Source: Platynereis dumerilii (taxonomy: Eukaryota; Annelida; Polychaeta; Phyllodocida; Nereididae). From it: DNA of 64,000 bases. Position 1 is the first letter of the stretch. Each line of letters begins with the position of its first letter. Shown here one piece after another: positions 27,501 to 39,500 of the stretch. The stretch covers positions 66,831,192 to 66,895,191 of the forward strand of contig JAPTHN010000003.1 in the NCBI GenBank assembly GCA_026936325.1, read 5' to 3'. The position numbers and the translations under genes were made by a program. The notes under the pieces are model-generated. The model saw only the letters and a list, made by a program, of their open reading frames with translations. It did not search any database and was not told the DNA's origin.

Positions 27501-30500
27501 TTTTAAAGAGTTGTGTCTTCTTTACAGGGCTGGTTACTGTGCTTTTATCAATCCCTTTTGGGTCTGTATCAGTTCCAATGTCTGGTGAATCAGGAACGCT
27601 TTTGGGGATTATTAGAGGTCTTGGGGTGGGATCAGGTTCATCTTCAACTGGCTCCTCCTTTTTAAAGAGTTGTGTCTTCTTTACAGGGCTGGTTACTGTG
27701 CTTTTATCAATCCCTATTGGGTCTGTATTAGTTCCAAGTTCAGGTTCATCTTCAACTGGCTCCTCATTTTTAAAGAGTTGTGTCTTCTTTACAGGGCTGG
27801 TTACTGTGCTTTTATCAATCCCTTTTGGGTCTGTATTAGTTCCAATGTCTGGTGAATCAGGAACGCTTTTGGGGATTATTAGAGGTCTTGGGGTGGGATC
27901 AGGTTCATCTTCAACTGGCTCCTCCTTTTTAAAGAGTCGTGTCTTCTTTACAGGGCTGGTTACTGTGCTTTTATCAATCCCTTTTGGGTCTGTATTAGTT
28001 CCAATGTCTGGTGAATCTGGAACAGTTTTGGGGATGATTAGAGGTCTTGGGGTGGGATCAGGTTCATCTTCAACTGGTTCCTCCTTTTTAAAGCGTTGTG
28101 TCTTCTTTACAGGGCTGGTTACTGTGCTTTTATCAATCCCTTTTGGGTCTCTATTAGTTCCAAGTTCAGGTTCATCTTCAACTGGCTCCTCATTTTTAAA
28201 GAGTTGTGTCTTCTTTACAGGGCTGGTTACTGTGCTTTTATCAATCCCTTTTGGGTCTGTATTAGTTCCAATGTCTGGTGAACCAGGAACGCTTTTGGGG
28301 ATTATTAGAGGTCTTGGGGTGGGATCAGGTTCATCTTCAACTGGCTCCTCCTTTTTAAAGAGTTGTGTCTTCTTTACAGGGCTGGTTACTGTGCTTTTAT
28401 CAATCCCTATTGGGTCTGTATTAGTTCCTAGTTCAGGTTCATCTTCAACTGGCTCCTCATTTTTAAAGAGTTGTGTCTTCTTTACAGGGCTGGTTACTGT
28501 GCTTTTATCAATCCCTTTTGGGTCTGTATTAGTTCCAATGTCTGGTGAATCAGGAACGCTTTTGGGGATTATTAGAGGTCTTGGGGTGGGATCAGGTTCA
28601 TCTTCAACTGGCTCCTCCTTTTTAAAGAGTTGTGTCTTCTTTACAGGGCTGGTTACTGTGCTTTTATCAATCCCTTTTGGGTCTGTATCAGTTCCAATGT
28701 CTGGTGAATCAGGAACGCTTTTGGGGATTATTAGAGGTCTTGGGGTTGGATCAGGTTCATCTTCAACTGGTTCCTCCTTTTTAAAGAGTTGTGTCTTCTT
28801 TACAGGGCTGGTTACTGTGCTTTTATCAATCCCTATTGGGTCTGTATTAGTTCCAAGTTCAGGTTCATCTTCAACTGGCTCCTCATTTTTAAAGAGTTGT
28901 GTCTTCTTTACAGGGCTGGTTACTGTGCTTTTATCAATCCCTTTTGGGTCTGTATTAGTTCCAATGTCTGGTGAATCAGGAACGCTTTTGGGGATTATTA
29001 GAGGTCTTGGGGTGGGATCAGGTTCATCTTCAACTGGCTCCTCCTTTTTAAAGAGTTGTGTCTTCTTTACAGGGCTGGTTACTGTGCTTTTATCAATCCC
29101 TTTTGGGTCTGTATTAGTTCCAATGTCTGGTGAATCTGGAACAGTTTTTGGGATGATAAGAGGTCTTGGGGTGGGATCAGGTTCATCTTCAACTGGCTCC
29201 TCCTTTTTATAGCGTTGTGTCTTCTTTACAGGGCTGGTTACTGTGCTTTTATCAATCCCTTTTGGGTCTGTATTAGTTCCAAGTTCAGGTTCATCTTCAA
29301 CTGGCTCCTCCTTTTTAAAGAGTTGTGTCTTCTTTACAGGGCTGGTTACTGTGCTTTTATCAATCCCTTTTGGGTCTGTATTAGTTCCAATGTCTGGTGA
29401 ATCTGGAACAGTTTTGGGGATGATTAGAGGTCTTGGGGTGGGATCAGGTTCATCTTCAACTGGCTCCTCCTTTTTAAAGCGTTGTGTCTTCTTTACAGGG
29501 CTGGTTACTGTGCTTTTATCAATCCCTTTTGGGTCTGTATTAGTTCCAACGTCTGGTGAATCTGGAACACTTTTGGGGATGATTAGAGGTCTTGGGGTGG
29601 GATCAGGTTCATCCTCAACTGGTTCCTCCTTTTTAAAGAGTTGCGTCTTCTTTACAGGGCTGGTTACTGTGCTTTTATCAATCCCTTTTGGGTCTGTATT
29701 AGTTCCAAGTTCAGGTTCATCTTCAACTGGGTCCTCCTTTTTAAAGAGTTGTGTCTTCTTTACAGGGCTGGTTACTGAGCTTTTATCAATCCCTTTTGGG
29801 TCTGTATTAGTTCCAACGTCTGGTGAATCTGGAACAGTTTTGGGGATTATTAGAGGTCTTGGGGTGGGATCAGGTTCATCTTCAACTGGCTCCTCCTTTT
29901 TAATGAGTTGTGTCTTCTTTACAGGGCTGGTTACTGTGCTTTTATCAATCCCTTTTGGGTCTGTATTAGTTCCTATGTCTGGTGAATCTGGAACAGTTTT
30001 GGGGATGATTAGAGGTCTTGGGGTGGGATCAGGTTCATGTTCAACTTGTTCCTCCTTTTTAAAGAGTTGTGTCTTCTTTCCAGGGCTGGTTACTGTGCTT
30101 TTATCAATCCCTTTTGGGTCTGTATTAGTTCCAAGTTCAGGTTCATCTTCAACTGCTGCCTCCTTTTTCAAGAGTTGTGTCTTCTTTACAGGGCTGTTTA
30201 CTGAGCTTTTATCAATCCCTTTTGGGTCTGTATTAGTTCCAACGTCTGGTGAATCTGGAACAGTTTTGGGAATGATTAGAGGTCTTGGGTTGGGATCAGG
30301 TTCATCTTCAACTGGTTCCTCCTTTTGAAGGAGTTGTGTCTTCTTTACAGGGCTGGTTACTGTGCTTTTATCAATCCCTTTTGGGTCTGTATTAGTTCCA
30401 ACGTCTGGTGAATCTGGAACAGTTTTGGGGATGATTAGAGGTCTTGGGTTGGGATCAGGTTCATGTTCAACTGGTTCCTCCTTTTTAAGGAGTTGTGTCT

Positions 30501-33500
30501 TCTTTACAGGGCTGGTTACTGTGCTTTTATCAATCCCTTTTGGGTCTGTATTAGTTTCAATGTCTGGCGAATCTTCAACTGGTTCCTCCTTTTTAAAGAG
30601 TTGTGTCTTCTTTACAGGGCTAGTTACTGTGCTTTTATCAATCCCTTTTGGGTCTGTATTAGTTCCAATGTCTGGTGAATCTGGAACAGCTTCAGGGATG
30701 ATTAGAGGTCCTGGGATACGATCAGGTTCTTCTTCAGTTTTTTTCTTCTTTTTGACAAGCGGTGTTCTTTTCTTTTCGGAGGTGATTCCTGTGCTTTTAT
30801 CAATCTCTTTTTGGTCTGTATTTGTTCCAATATCTGATGAATCTGAAACAGCTTCAGGGATGATTAGAGGTCCTGGGATACGATCAGGTTCTTCAAATTG
30901 TTTCTTCTTTTTGACAAGCGGTGTTCTTTTCTTTTCGGTGGTAATTCCTGTGCTTTTATCTATCTCTTTTTGGTTTGTATTAGTTCCAATATCTGATGAA
31001 TCTGGAACAGCTTCAGGGATGATTAGAGGTCCTGGGATACGATCAGGTTCTTCTTCAGTTTTTTTCTTCTTTTTGACAAGCGGTGTTCTTTTCTTTTCGG
31101 AGGTGATTCCTGTGCTTTTATCAATCTCTTTTTGGTCTTTATTAGTTCCAATATCTGATGAATCTGGAACAGTTTCAGGGATGATTAGAGGTTCGGGGAT
31201 ACGATCAGGTTCTTCTTCAGTTTTTTTCTTCTTTTTGACAAGTGGTGTTCTTCTCTTTTCGGAGGTGATTCCTGTGCTCTTATCAATCTCTTTTTGGTCT
31301 GTATTTGTTCCAATGACGAGTGGTGTTCTCTCCTTTTCTTGCGGTGTATTTTTGTGAGGAGTGGAATCACGTTCCTTCACATCTGGATTCATAGAGAGAA
31401 ACATACTAATATTTTAGTACTGCACTGCTCAGCACTTCATCATCACCTTCAGGGCATGGATGCAGGAAATTACAGGGTGTGTCGAAAGGTATTTTGAAGG
31501 GATATTCAATGTTGTGTTTCTCTGAGCTTGATATCAGGGAAATACTTGCAATGCCATGTACGTGTGGCTGTTTTGTGATAAAAAGCAATCAGTGTCACTC
31601 ATGGCGCAAGATATAGTGTCACCGTCACAATTTCGTTCAAGCCATGTCAATTGTGTCAAGGTGTTTCTAAGTACGAGCGCAGTTTCTGGGCGGATTGAAA
31701 GCACTTCACATATGTGGTAAATAATTTGAAAGTTATAAATGCTACTGACTCTCATCCCACATATGCATGTTTTGCTCTTACGGGGGCAACCATTAGATAA
31801 TCAGGGGGGCTTGGAGTTTTTCTTGCAGGGAAATTATTCATGTCACAGTAACAGTGACAGTAATTTTTTTTTTCTGCCAAGATTGCCAAGAAATTATTTA
31901 TGTATTTCACTAAAACTGGGCAAGAAATTATTTATTTTAAAAGAAACTCCAAACTCCAACCAGCCTTGACATATAATGGTGGCCCTCTTATCATACAAAA
32001 GTAATCATTGGAGTTGGACAGCACCCCACCAATGCAAGGAGTCCTTACTGGCCATTTCTCGGTAATTAGTAATTTGTTAAGAAGCTTCATTTAAAGACAT
32101 TTTCCCTGCTTATCAAGGCACAGAGTTTCCTCGACTAGAAATTATTTATTGTGCAGTAATGACACCAGTTATTATTTATAATAAATTATTAATTTCAAGA
32201 CAGCCAAGAAATAACTTTTTATTTCACAAAAGCTTGGCAAGAAATTATTTATTTAAAAGAAAACCCAGAACATTGCTGTCCTACAAGGACTAATGTGATC
32301 GCCCCATTACTGATAAAACCACTTAATTGGATTCTAAGCCACTTGAATTTCTATGCCATTTAAAATTCCACACCATTTGAAATTCCACACCATACAAGGT
32401 CATTACAAAGATCTCCCTTTAATAAATTATGGCGATCAACTCCAATCTCCCACCTACTCCAATCTCCCACCTACCTTGACATATAATGTTGGCCCCCTAA
32501 TAGTAAAAATGCCATTTTTCGGTAATCAGTCATTTGTTAAGAAGCTTTTTCACTGCTTATCTAAGAAGGGATATGATATGACACAATGTTAAGTAAGTTA
32601 ACAAATACTTACAGGGGGTACCTTTTGGGTTAATCCCTGTAGTCTGCCATCCTTTTCGTTTCACTAAAAACAGAAAAAGGAAAATTATAACTTTAAATAG
32701 CAATGGAATAATTAAGACCAGCATTCACCCGTGATAAAGGATATACTTTGGCAGTGTGGAGAATGAGTGAATGAATGAAGCAATGTGGGTATAGATCTAT
32801 GTATCTATGTATATATCTATCTATCAATCTATCAATGTATGTGGATTTATCGAAATTTTCCTGATCCATGCCCACAGGCCAATGTGTAATTTCATAACTC
32901 ACAGTGAAATAGCAAGGGCTCAATGGGCAGTTCAAGGATGTCAGCCATTCTGAAGTGGGCATTTGTGGCCAGCTTGGATGCCTCAACACGTTCCCGATTC
33001 ATACCCACAGACGAAATTTCATAACTCTAAGCGAAATATTTAGATCACAATGGGCAGTTCAAGAAATGAAGAAAGATGGCTGGCAAAATGGCCGCCATCT
33101 TGGATTTCTCAACATTTTCCCGATCGATACCCACAGGTCAATACCTGTACCAAATTTTATAACTCTTAAGTGAACTATAAAGGTCACATTGGGCAGTTCA
33201 AGAAATGAAGAAAGATAGCTTCCAAAATGGCCGCCATCTTGGATTTCTCAACATGTTCCTGGTCCATACCCACAGGCAAATACCTATGACAAATGTCAAA
33301 ACCGTAAGTGAAATATTAAGGTCACAATGGGCAGTTCAAGAAATGAGGAGAGATTGCTGCCAAAATGGCCACCACGTAATGGCTGCCATCTTGGATTTCT
33401 CAACATGTTCCTGATCGATACCCACAGGCCCATACCAAATTGCATAACTGTAAGTGAAATATTGAGATCACAATGGGCAGTTCAAGAATGAAGAAAGATG

Positions 33501-36500
33501 GCTGCCAAAAGGGCCGCCACAGAATGGCCGCCATCTAGCATTTCTCAATATGTTCCAGATCAATACCCACAGGCCAATACCTGCACCAAATTTTATAACT
33601 CTAAGCGAAATATTAAGGTCACAATGGGCAGTTAAAAAAATTAAGAAAAATGGCTGCCAAAATGGCCGCCATCTTGGATTTCTCAACATGTTCCAGATGA
33701 ATACCCACAGGCCAATACCTGTACCAAATTTTATAACTCTATGCAAAATATTAAGGTCACAATGGGCAGTTAAAAAAATGAAGAAAGATGGCTGCCAAAA
33801 TGGCTGCCATCTTGGATTTCTCAACATGTTGCTGATCCATACCTACAGGCCAATACCTGTGCCAAATGTCATAAGTGTAAGTGAAATATTAAGGTCACAA
33901 TGGGCAGTTGAACAATGAAGAAAGATGGCTACCAAAATGGCCGCCATCTTGGATTTCCAAAATGGCCGCCATCTTGGATTTCTCAACATGTTCCTGATCG
34001 ATACCCACAGGCCAATGCCTGTACCAAATTTTTTAACGGTAAGTGAAATATTAAGGTCACAATGGGCAGTTCAAGAATGAAGAAAGATGGCTGCCAAAAT
34101 GGCCGCCACAAAACGGCCGCCATCTTGGATTTCTCGACAACTTGCAAAATTATACCCATAGCCCCATACCTGTACCAAATTTCATAACTCTAAGTCGAAA
34201 AATGAGAAAGCCCTATGAGTGAGTGTAAAAACTGCCACACAAGATGGCCACGCAGAATACTATTATAGGATAATAGTGCATAAAAGTATCAATATGTTTG
34301 ATTTAGTGTTTTTGTACAAATTTACTAAAAAAAGAAGCTAAATTTCATTTAAATCACGGCTCCAAAAGCACAGTTAGCAGATGGTTAGTTGGCTTTAAAA
34401 ACTATTGTGAAAAAAATAAATCTTCAGGATTGTCAAATATCTTCTTTTGTTTCAACCTCTTATAAATCGCATTATCTACTCCATGAAGAAAATATCTCTC
34501 TATTTAAGTAACATGAGTTTGGTTTTGAAAATTATTTCTTATAAATGTTAAAAGAAAATTTAATATCATACATTCATCCATAACAATTCTTTGGTTGATT
34601 CTGTTTTGCTTGGGTATCTCAAGAAAGTCCTGTTTGGTTTCTGCAATAAACGCACAAAATCTTACAATTTAAGACATCCTTCAACAATCAAACATTATAG
34701 AGTACTATTTTAAGAAAGACACACCGCTGGCCAAAACTTTGGAAGCACCATGTCGTTTGCCATTAGATTAGTGTTACAAATTTGCTTGTGGAAGCGTGGA
34801 TTCTTATCTGATCAGAAAAAATACAACATGATAACAAGAGGAATTGTTTAGGAAAATTCTGTATGATTGGCATCCAGTTTCAAGTTGACACACATCTCAA
34901 TCAAATATCAATTGCAAAGGTTTGTTGCCCTTTCTTCATCGATCTTCTGCCCTATTTTTGCCCTTTCCTCACTATTCCCTTGTCCCATTTTCGCCCTTTC
35001 CTCGCCCTTCCCTTGCCCCTTTTTTGCCCCTACCTCCCCCCTCCCTTGCCTCTTTTTGCCCTTACCTCCCCCCTTCCCTAGCCCCTTTTTGCCTTTACCT
35101 CCCCCCCTTCCCTTACCCCTTTTGGCCCCTTCCTCACCCTTCCCTTGCCCTTTTTGTCCATTCCTCCCTCTTCCCTAGTCCCCTACCTCACTCTTCCCTT
35201 GTCCCTTTTTAACTCCTTCCTGTCCTTCCCTTGCCCCTTCTTGCCCTTTCCCCACCCTTTCCTCACCCTTCCTTTGTCCTTCTTTGCCCTTACCTTTCCC
35301 CTTCCCTAGCCTCTTTGTCTCTTCCCCATCCTTCTCTTGCCCCTTTTTACCCTTCCCCCACCCTTCTCTTGCTCCATTTTTGCCCTTACCTCAACCTTCC
35401 CCTTTTTTTCCCTTCCCTTGTCCCTTTTTGCCCTTACCTCACCCTTCTCTTGCCCCCTTTTTCCTTACCCTTCCCCCTTCTTCTTATATGAGCGCAGCTC
35501 ATGGCTGCCGAAGGCAGCCATGAGCGAAGCTCACTTAACACAAGGACAGCTCATTCTGTGTGGTGCTCATGTCTGCAGTGACTGCCTGAACAGGAAGTGC
35601 CAGTAGTTGCCATAAAATTGGAGCTAGTAGTTTAGTCAGAGTTTAGTTTGGTAAATAATTAAAACATGTTAAATAAATTCCAAAATAGATTTAAAATTTC
35701 AGTCTTGTCCTATAACAACCTCCAATGACATATTTCAGGGATTTAAATCAACATGTGTATCAACATTGGAAATAATTAATTCCATACCACCTGATTGCAA
35801 GAAGTGAATAAAAATTAAAAGTCAAGACAAATGTTAATCATGTTAATGACTTAAATAGATCACCAAGTAAGAAATCATAAGAACACTTTAGGTTACATAA
35901 TCTTCATTAACTATCAACAAATTATGTAACAGTCTAATAGTAAACAATCACCTCTGAATAGCTTAGGTTTTATTGATATCAGTTATGTAACATCAACAAT
36001 TTAGTGCAATCTATCTATCTGTCTAATCTATAGATCTGATCTTATCTATGTAATCTTATCTATCTGCCCATTTGCCCAGTCCTTTAAAAAGATACGTTGG
36101 CCTTCTGCATGGAATGTTGAAGATAATGCAGTAGTTCTATGACAATGCTGCGCGAATTTCATGGCAGTGCCATTTACATATTAGGCCTATATATAATGAA
36201 TAAAATTTACTATTAGCAAAGCAATGGCTGCTGAGACAGTCATCGCATTGCAAACTTATGTCAATGAACTGCACAAAATGTTTTAGCTGTTCAATAAATA
36301 TGGTGAACCCAAACCATAAAACATAACCTATATATGTGATACTTGTGATAGGTATGTCGAAACAGGCATACATCTGTGGTTTAGTTTGGTAGGAAATGAT
36401 TAAAATGAAATTGAATTTTATTGCACAAGACCATATATAATACCATGGATATTAAGATATGACATCATAGCCATGCGCGGTGATTATACTCACTTAAAGT

Positions 36501-39500
36501 TATGGGGCTGACTGGCATACTTCCTTTCCTTGCAGATGTGTCACAACTGTCACTCTCTGAAATTTCAAAAGCAAATGATTGAAATGAATTTGCATTTTAT
36601 CGCACATTAGTATGTAAAGTTTTCTTGTTATTTTTTACTAACCTGGACGCTGCGGATGGATGGGTTCATTTTCTTTTGTGGTGGATGAGTTGGAACTGAT
36701 TCCTAAGAATTCAAGATAAAACAGACGATTCAGTGAGCACACCAAAAAAGATAGTTGTCCTTAATTATCAATAGTTACTTAATTTACTTACTTGAGAGTG
36801 ATGAACGATTTTCCTCATTGGTACTACTACTTTTTTTTCTTAAAGACGTCTTGAAAGAATTCTCTGAAAATTTCGATAAAGGATGTTGTTTGAAAATGAA
36901 CTTGCATTGCATGACACAAAGACATGATTTGTATAAATAGCAGGTTTGCACTCCGAAATGATATTAGTTCTTAATAATTGCTTCATTTACTCACTCAAAA
37001 GTGAAAAACGATGTTCTTCACTGATACCACTTTTTTTTCTTAAAGGCGTCTTGAAAGAATTCTCTGAAAATTTCGAAAACAAATGTTGTTTGAAAATGAA
37101 TTGGTATTTCACGACACGAAGACATGATTTATATAACTAGCAGAACCATGCACTCCGAAATTATATTAGTCCTTAACAGTTGCTTCATTTACTCACTTGA
37201 AAGTGACAAACGATGTTCTTCATTGATACCACTTTTTTTTCTTAAAGCTGTCTTGAAAGAATTTTCTGAAAATTTCCAAAACAAATTCTGATTGAAGTTT
37301 TGAAAGAATATTCGGAAAATATAACAAATGTTGATCGAACTTCCTTAACAATTGTTAATCAAATTGTGTGAAAATTTTAATTTCCAGAACAAGTGACAGA
37401 AAGTAATTTGGATTTCCAAGCACTAAGACACAATGATTTATATAAATAGCAGGCCTGTGCACTCTGAAATTATACTAGTAGTATCCTTAACAGTCGCTTC
37501 ATTTAGTAATTGCTCACTTGAAAGTGACAAACGATGTTCCTCATTTGAACTACCCTCACTAGTGGCACCACCACTTTTTTTTCTTAAAGGTGTCTTGAAA
37601 AAATTTTCTGAAAATTTCCAAAACAAATGTTGATAGAATCATTTTAAATAATTTTCTGAAAATTTCCAATACAAATGTTGCTGAAATGATATTAGTCCTT
37701 AATAGTTGCTTCATTTACTCACTTGAAAGTGACAAACGATCTTTCGCATTGTTTTCCGCATTGATGCCTGTGTGCTTGGGAGGCGAAAATAAAATAATTG
37801 GTGTTGATTTTTTTCTTAAAGGTGTCTTGATAGACTTATCTGAAAATTTAAAAAACATGTGATCGAAATGAAATTTTATTTTGTATCACTAAGACGTGAT
37901 TACATAATGTACCATCATGGCCTTATACTGATTTAGTCACCAAGAAGTTGACAACCGGTTGGTATACTTTTGTTCCTGTCAAAAATAATTTATTATGCAC
38001 ACAAGCTCCAGCAGAGACCATTGACAATGTTCATTTTTGCTATTTTAGCACAAAGTGCCTCTTGTCCAAATGCACTTTTTGACAATGTTGACAGTTATAG
38101 CGGGTCTTGACATTTTTTATCGGCATTTATTTTATACACATTTCAAAATAACATCTTTGAAAAATTTCAACTTTGGGGTAAGATTCCTGCAATTCTAAAT
38201 ATTTTTTAATACTCTGCATATTTTTTTCTCTTGTTTTGTTTGTCAAAGGAAAAGCATTTTGGATATATTATATATATATATCCTAACATGCATAGACTGA
38301 AGGAAGCATTGCCATGTGATGCTTGAAGCATAAATCAGGAGAAACTACACTAGACCACCTGTCCTTCTCGGTTTATAGAAAGCCAACCTACACGGACCAA
38401 TATCACCAGTCTGACAGCAGCCAACTCTTCCAACATAAACTTGGAGATATTAGACTCTCTACCAATCAATGCAAGACTACTGATGATGTGCGGCATTCTG
38501 CCCATCAGAAGAAGCCAAGTGGGATGAAATACACCATCTGCAAAGGGTGCTCAGTATATCCTGCTAGGGGTATTACAAAATGTCGTACTTACTTTTGCAG
38601 CATGACTGTGGAGAAGACAATATACTGGAGACAGTCTTTTTTCTCAAGGGTGTTTTATCCTCGACTACAAATAAAATAAAATACCAGAAATAGGGTATGA
38701 CAAACTTATTTTCTTTTCATTTCAGATAGTTTAGTCAGTCAATTTGCTGATTTTTTGTGTCAATGTTCAGCTTTCTCTTCAAGTGAAGAAAAAATCTGTT
38801 GCAACATTATTCATGTGTGTTTCAACAAAAGATTTGTGAAATTCAGGTGACATTATACCGAATTATTTTCCTCAAATTAAAATTTTTGATCATTTATTCA
38901 AATCAATTATTCGTTGATACAATAATAACTTGTATGTAAACCGAAACAAGTGTACATATCTTGCCATTGTCCATTTATCAAAACTAAGTTAGTTTGGAGT
39001 TCTGACACTGATAAATGGGCATTGGGCCGATGATAGGTTTTTTTATCGCAGCCGTTCAACTTTTCAGGTTCTTATCTTATGCATGCAACCTCTAGTTTCT
39101 CAGGCATGAATAATGAAATCTTTTGTACATTCAAATTCAAGTTTTCCTCCACAAGCCATGTTAAAATCAACTCCTTCCAAGACCTAAATTTTCATTTACC
39201 AAATGTCACATCTTGGCTGCACCAGGTCATTACACTGTTTATACTTTACAACATACATGGCAGTGAAATTGTATTTACATGTAGGCCTACTTTAAATAAA
39301 AATTAATAAATAATTTACTAACTTTGCGGTGATAGGGGACGTTTAGCACCCAAACTTGCATTCACAGGTGATGATGCTCTGGTAGGTATACTTTTCTTCA
39401 CTAAAGGTGTTTTGCCAGACTTCTCTGAAAAAATATAAGCAATGGACCTGTGTGTAGAATTTACTCTATCTTGAAGATGACTTCTTCCAGAGTAGAAAAT

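Noticed and set aside
23876-29212. A 1,778-codon plus-strand open frame opposite the giant exon (and further ones at 29,243 and 30,362)
   Set aside because: It follows from homogenised repeats: if one unit lacks stops in an antisense frame, all do. The splice sites, phase match with neighbours and homology to the small exons are all on the minus strand.
31383-31404. Using the ATG of MFLSMNP as a gene start for the giant exon
   Set aside because: The codons lie in the polypyrimidine tract and acceptor; splicing at CCAG gives the exact phase shared by all other exons.
33000-34190. A CRISPR-like regular repeat array
   Set aside because: Units of 140 bp with no distinct spacers in animal DNA; a tandem satellite core of a transposon.
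34863-35606. Proline/leucine/phenylalanine-rich frames
   Set aside because: Pyrimidine tract; stop codons cannot occur in C/T-only DNA.
38323-38679. A host gene coding for the YRKPT protein
   Set aside because: The motif is that of Penelope-like reverse transcriptase and only a short relic remains; the right part overlaps host exon 28 on the other strand.
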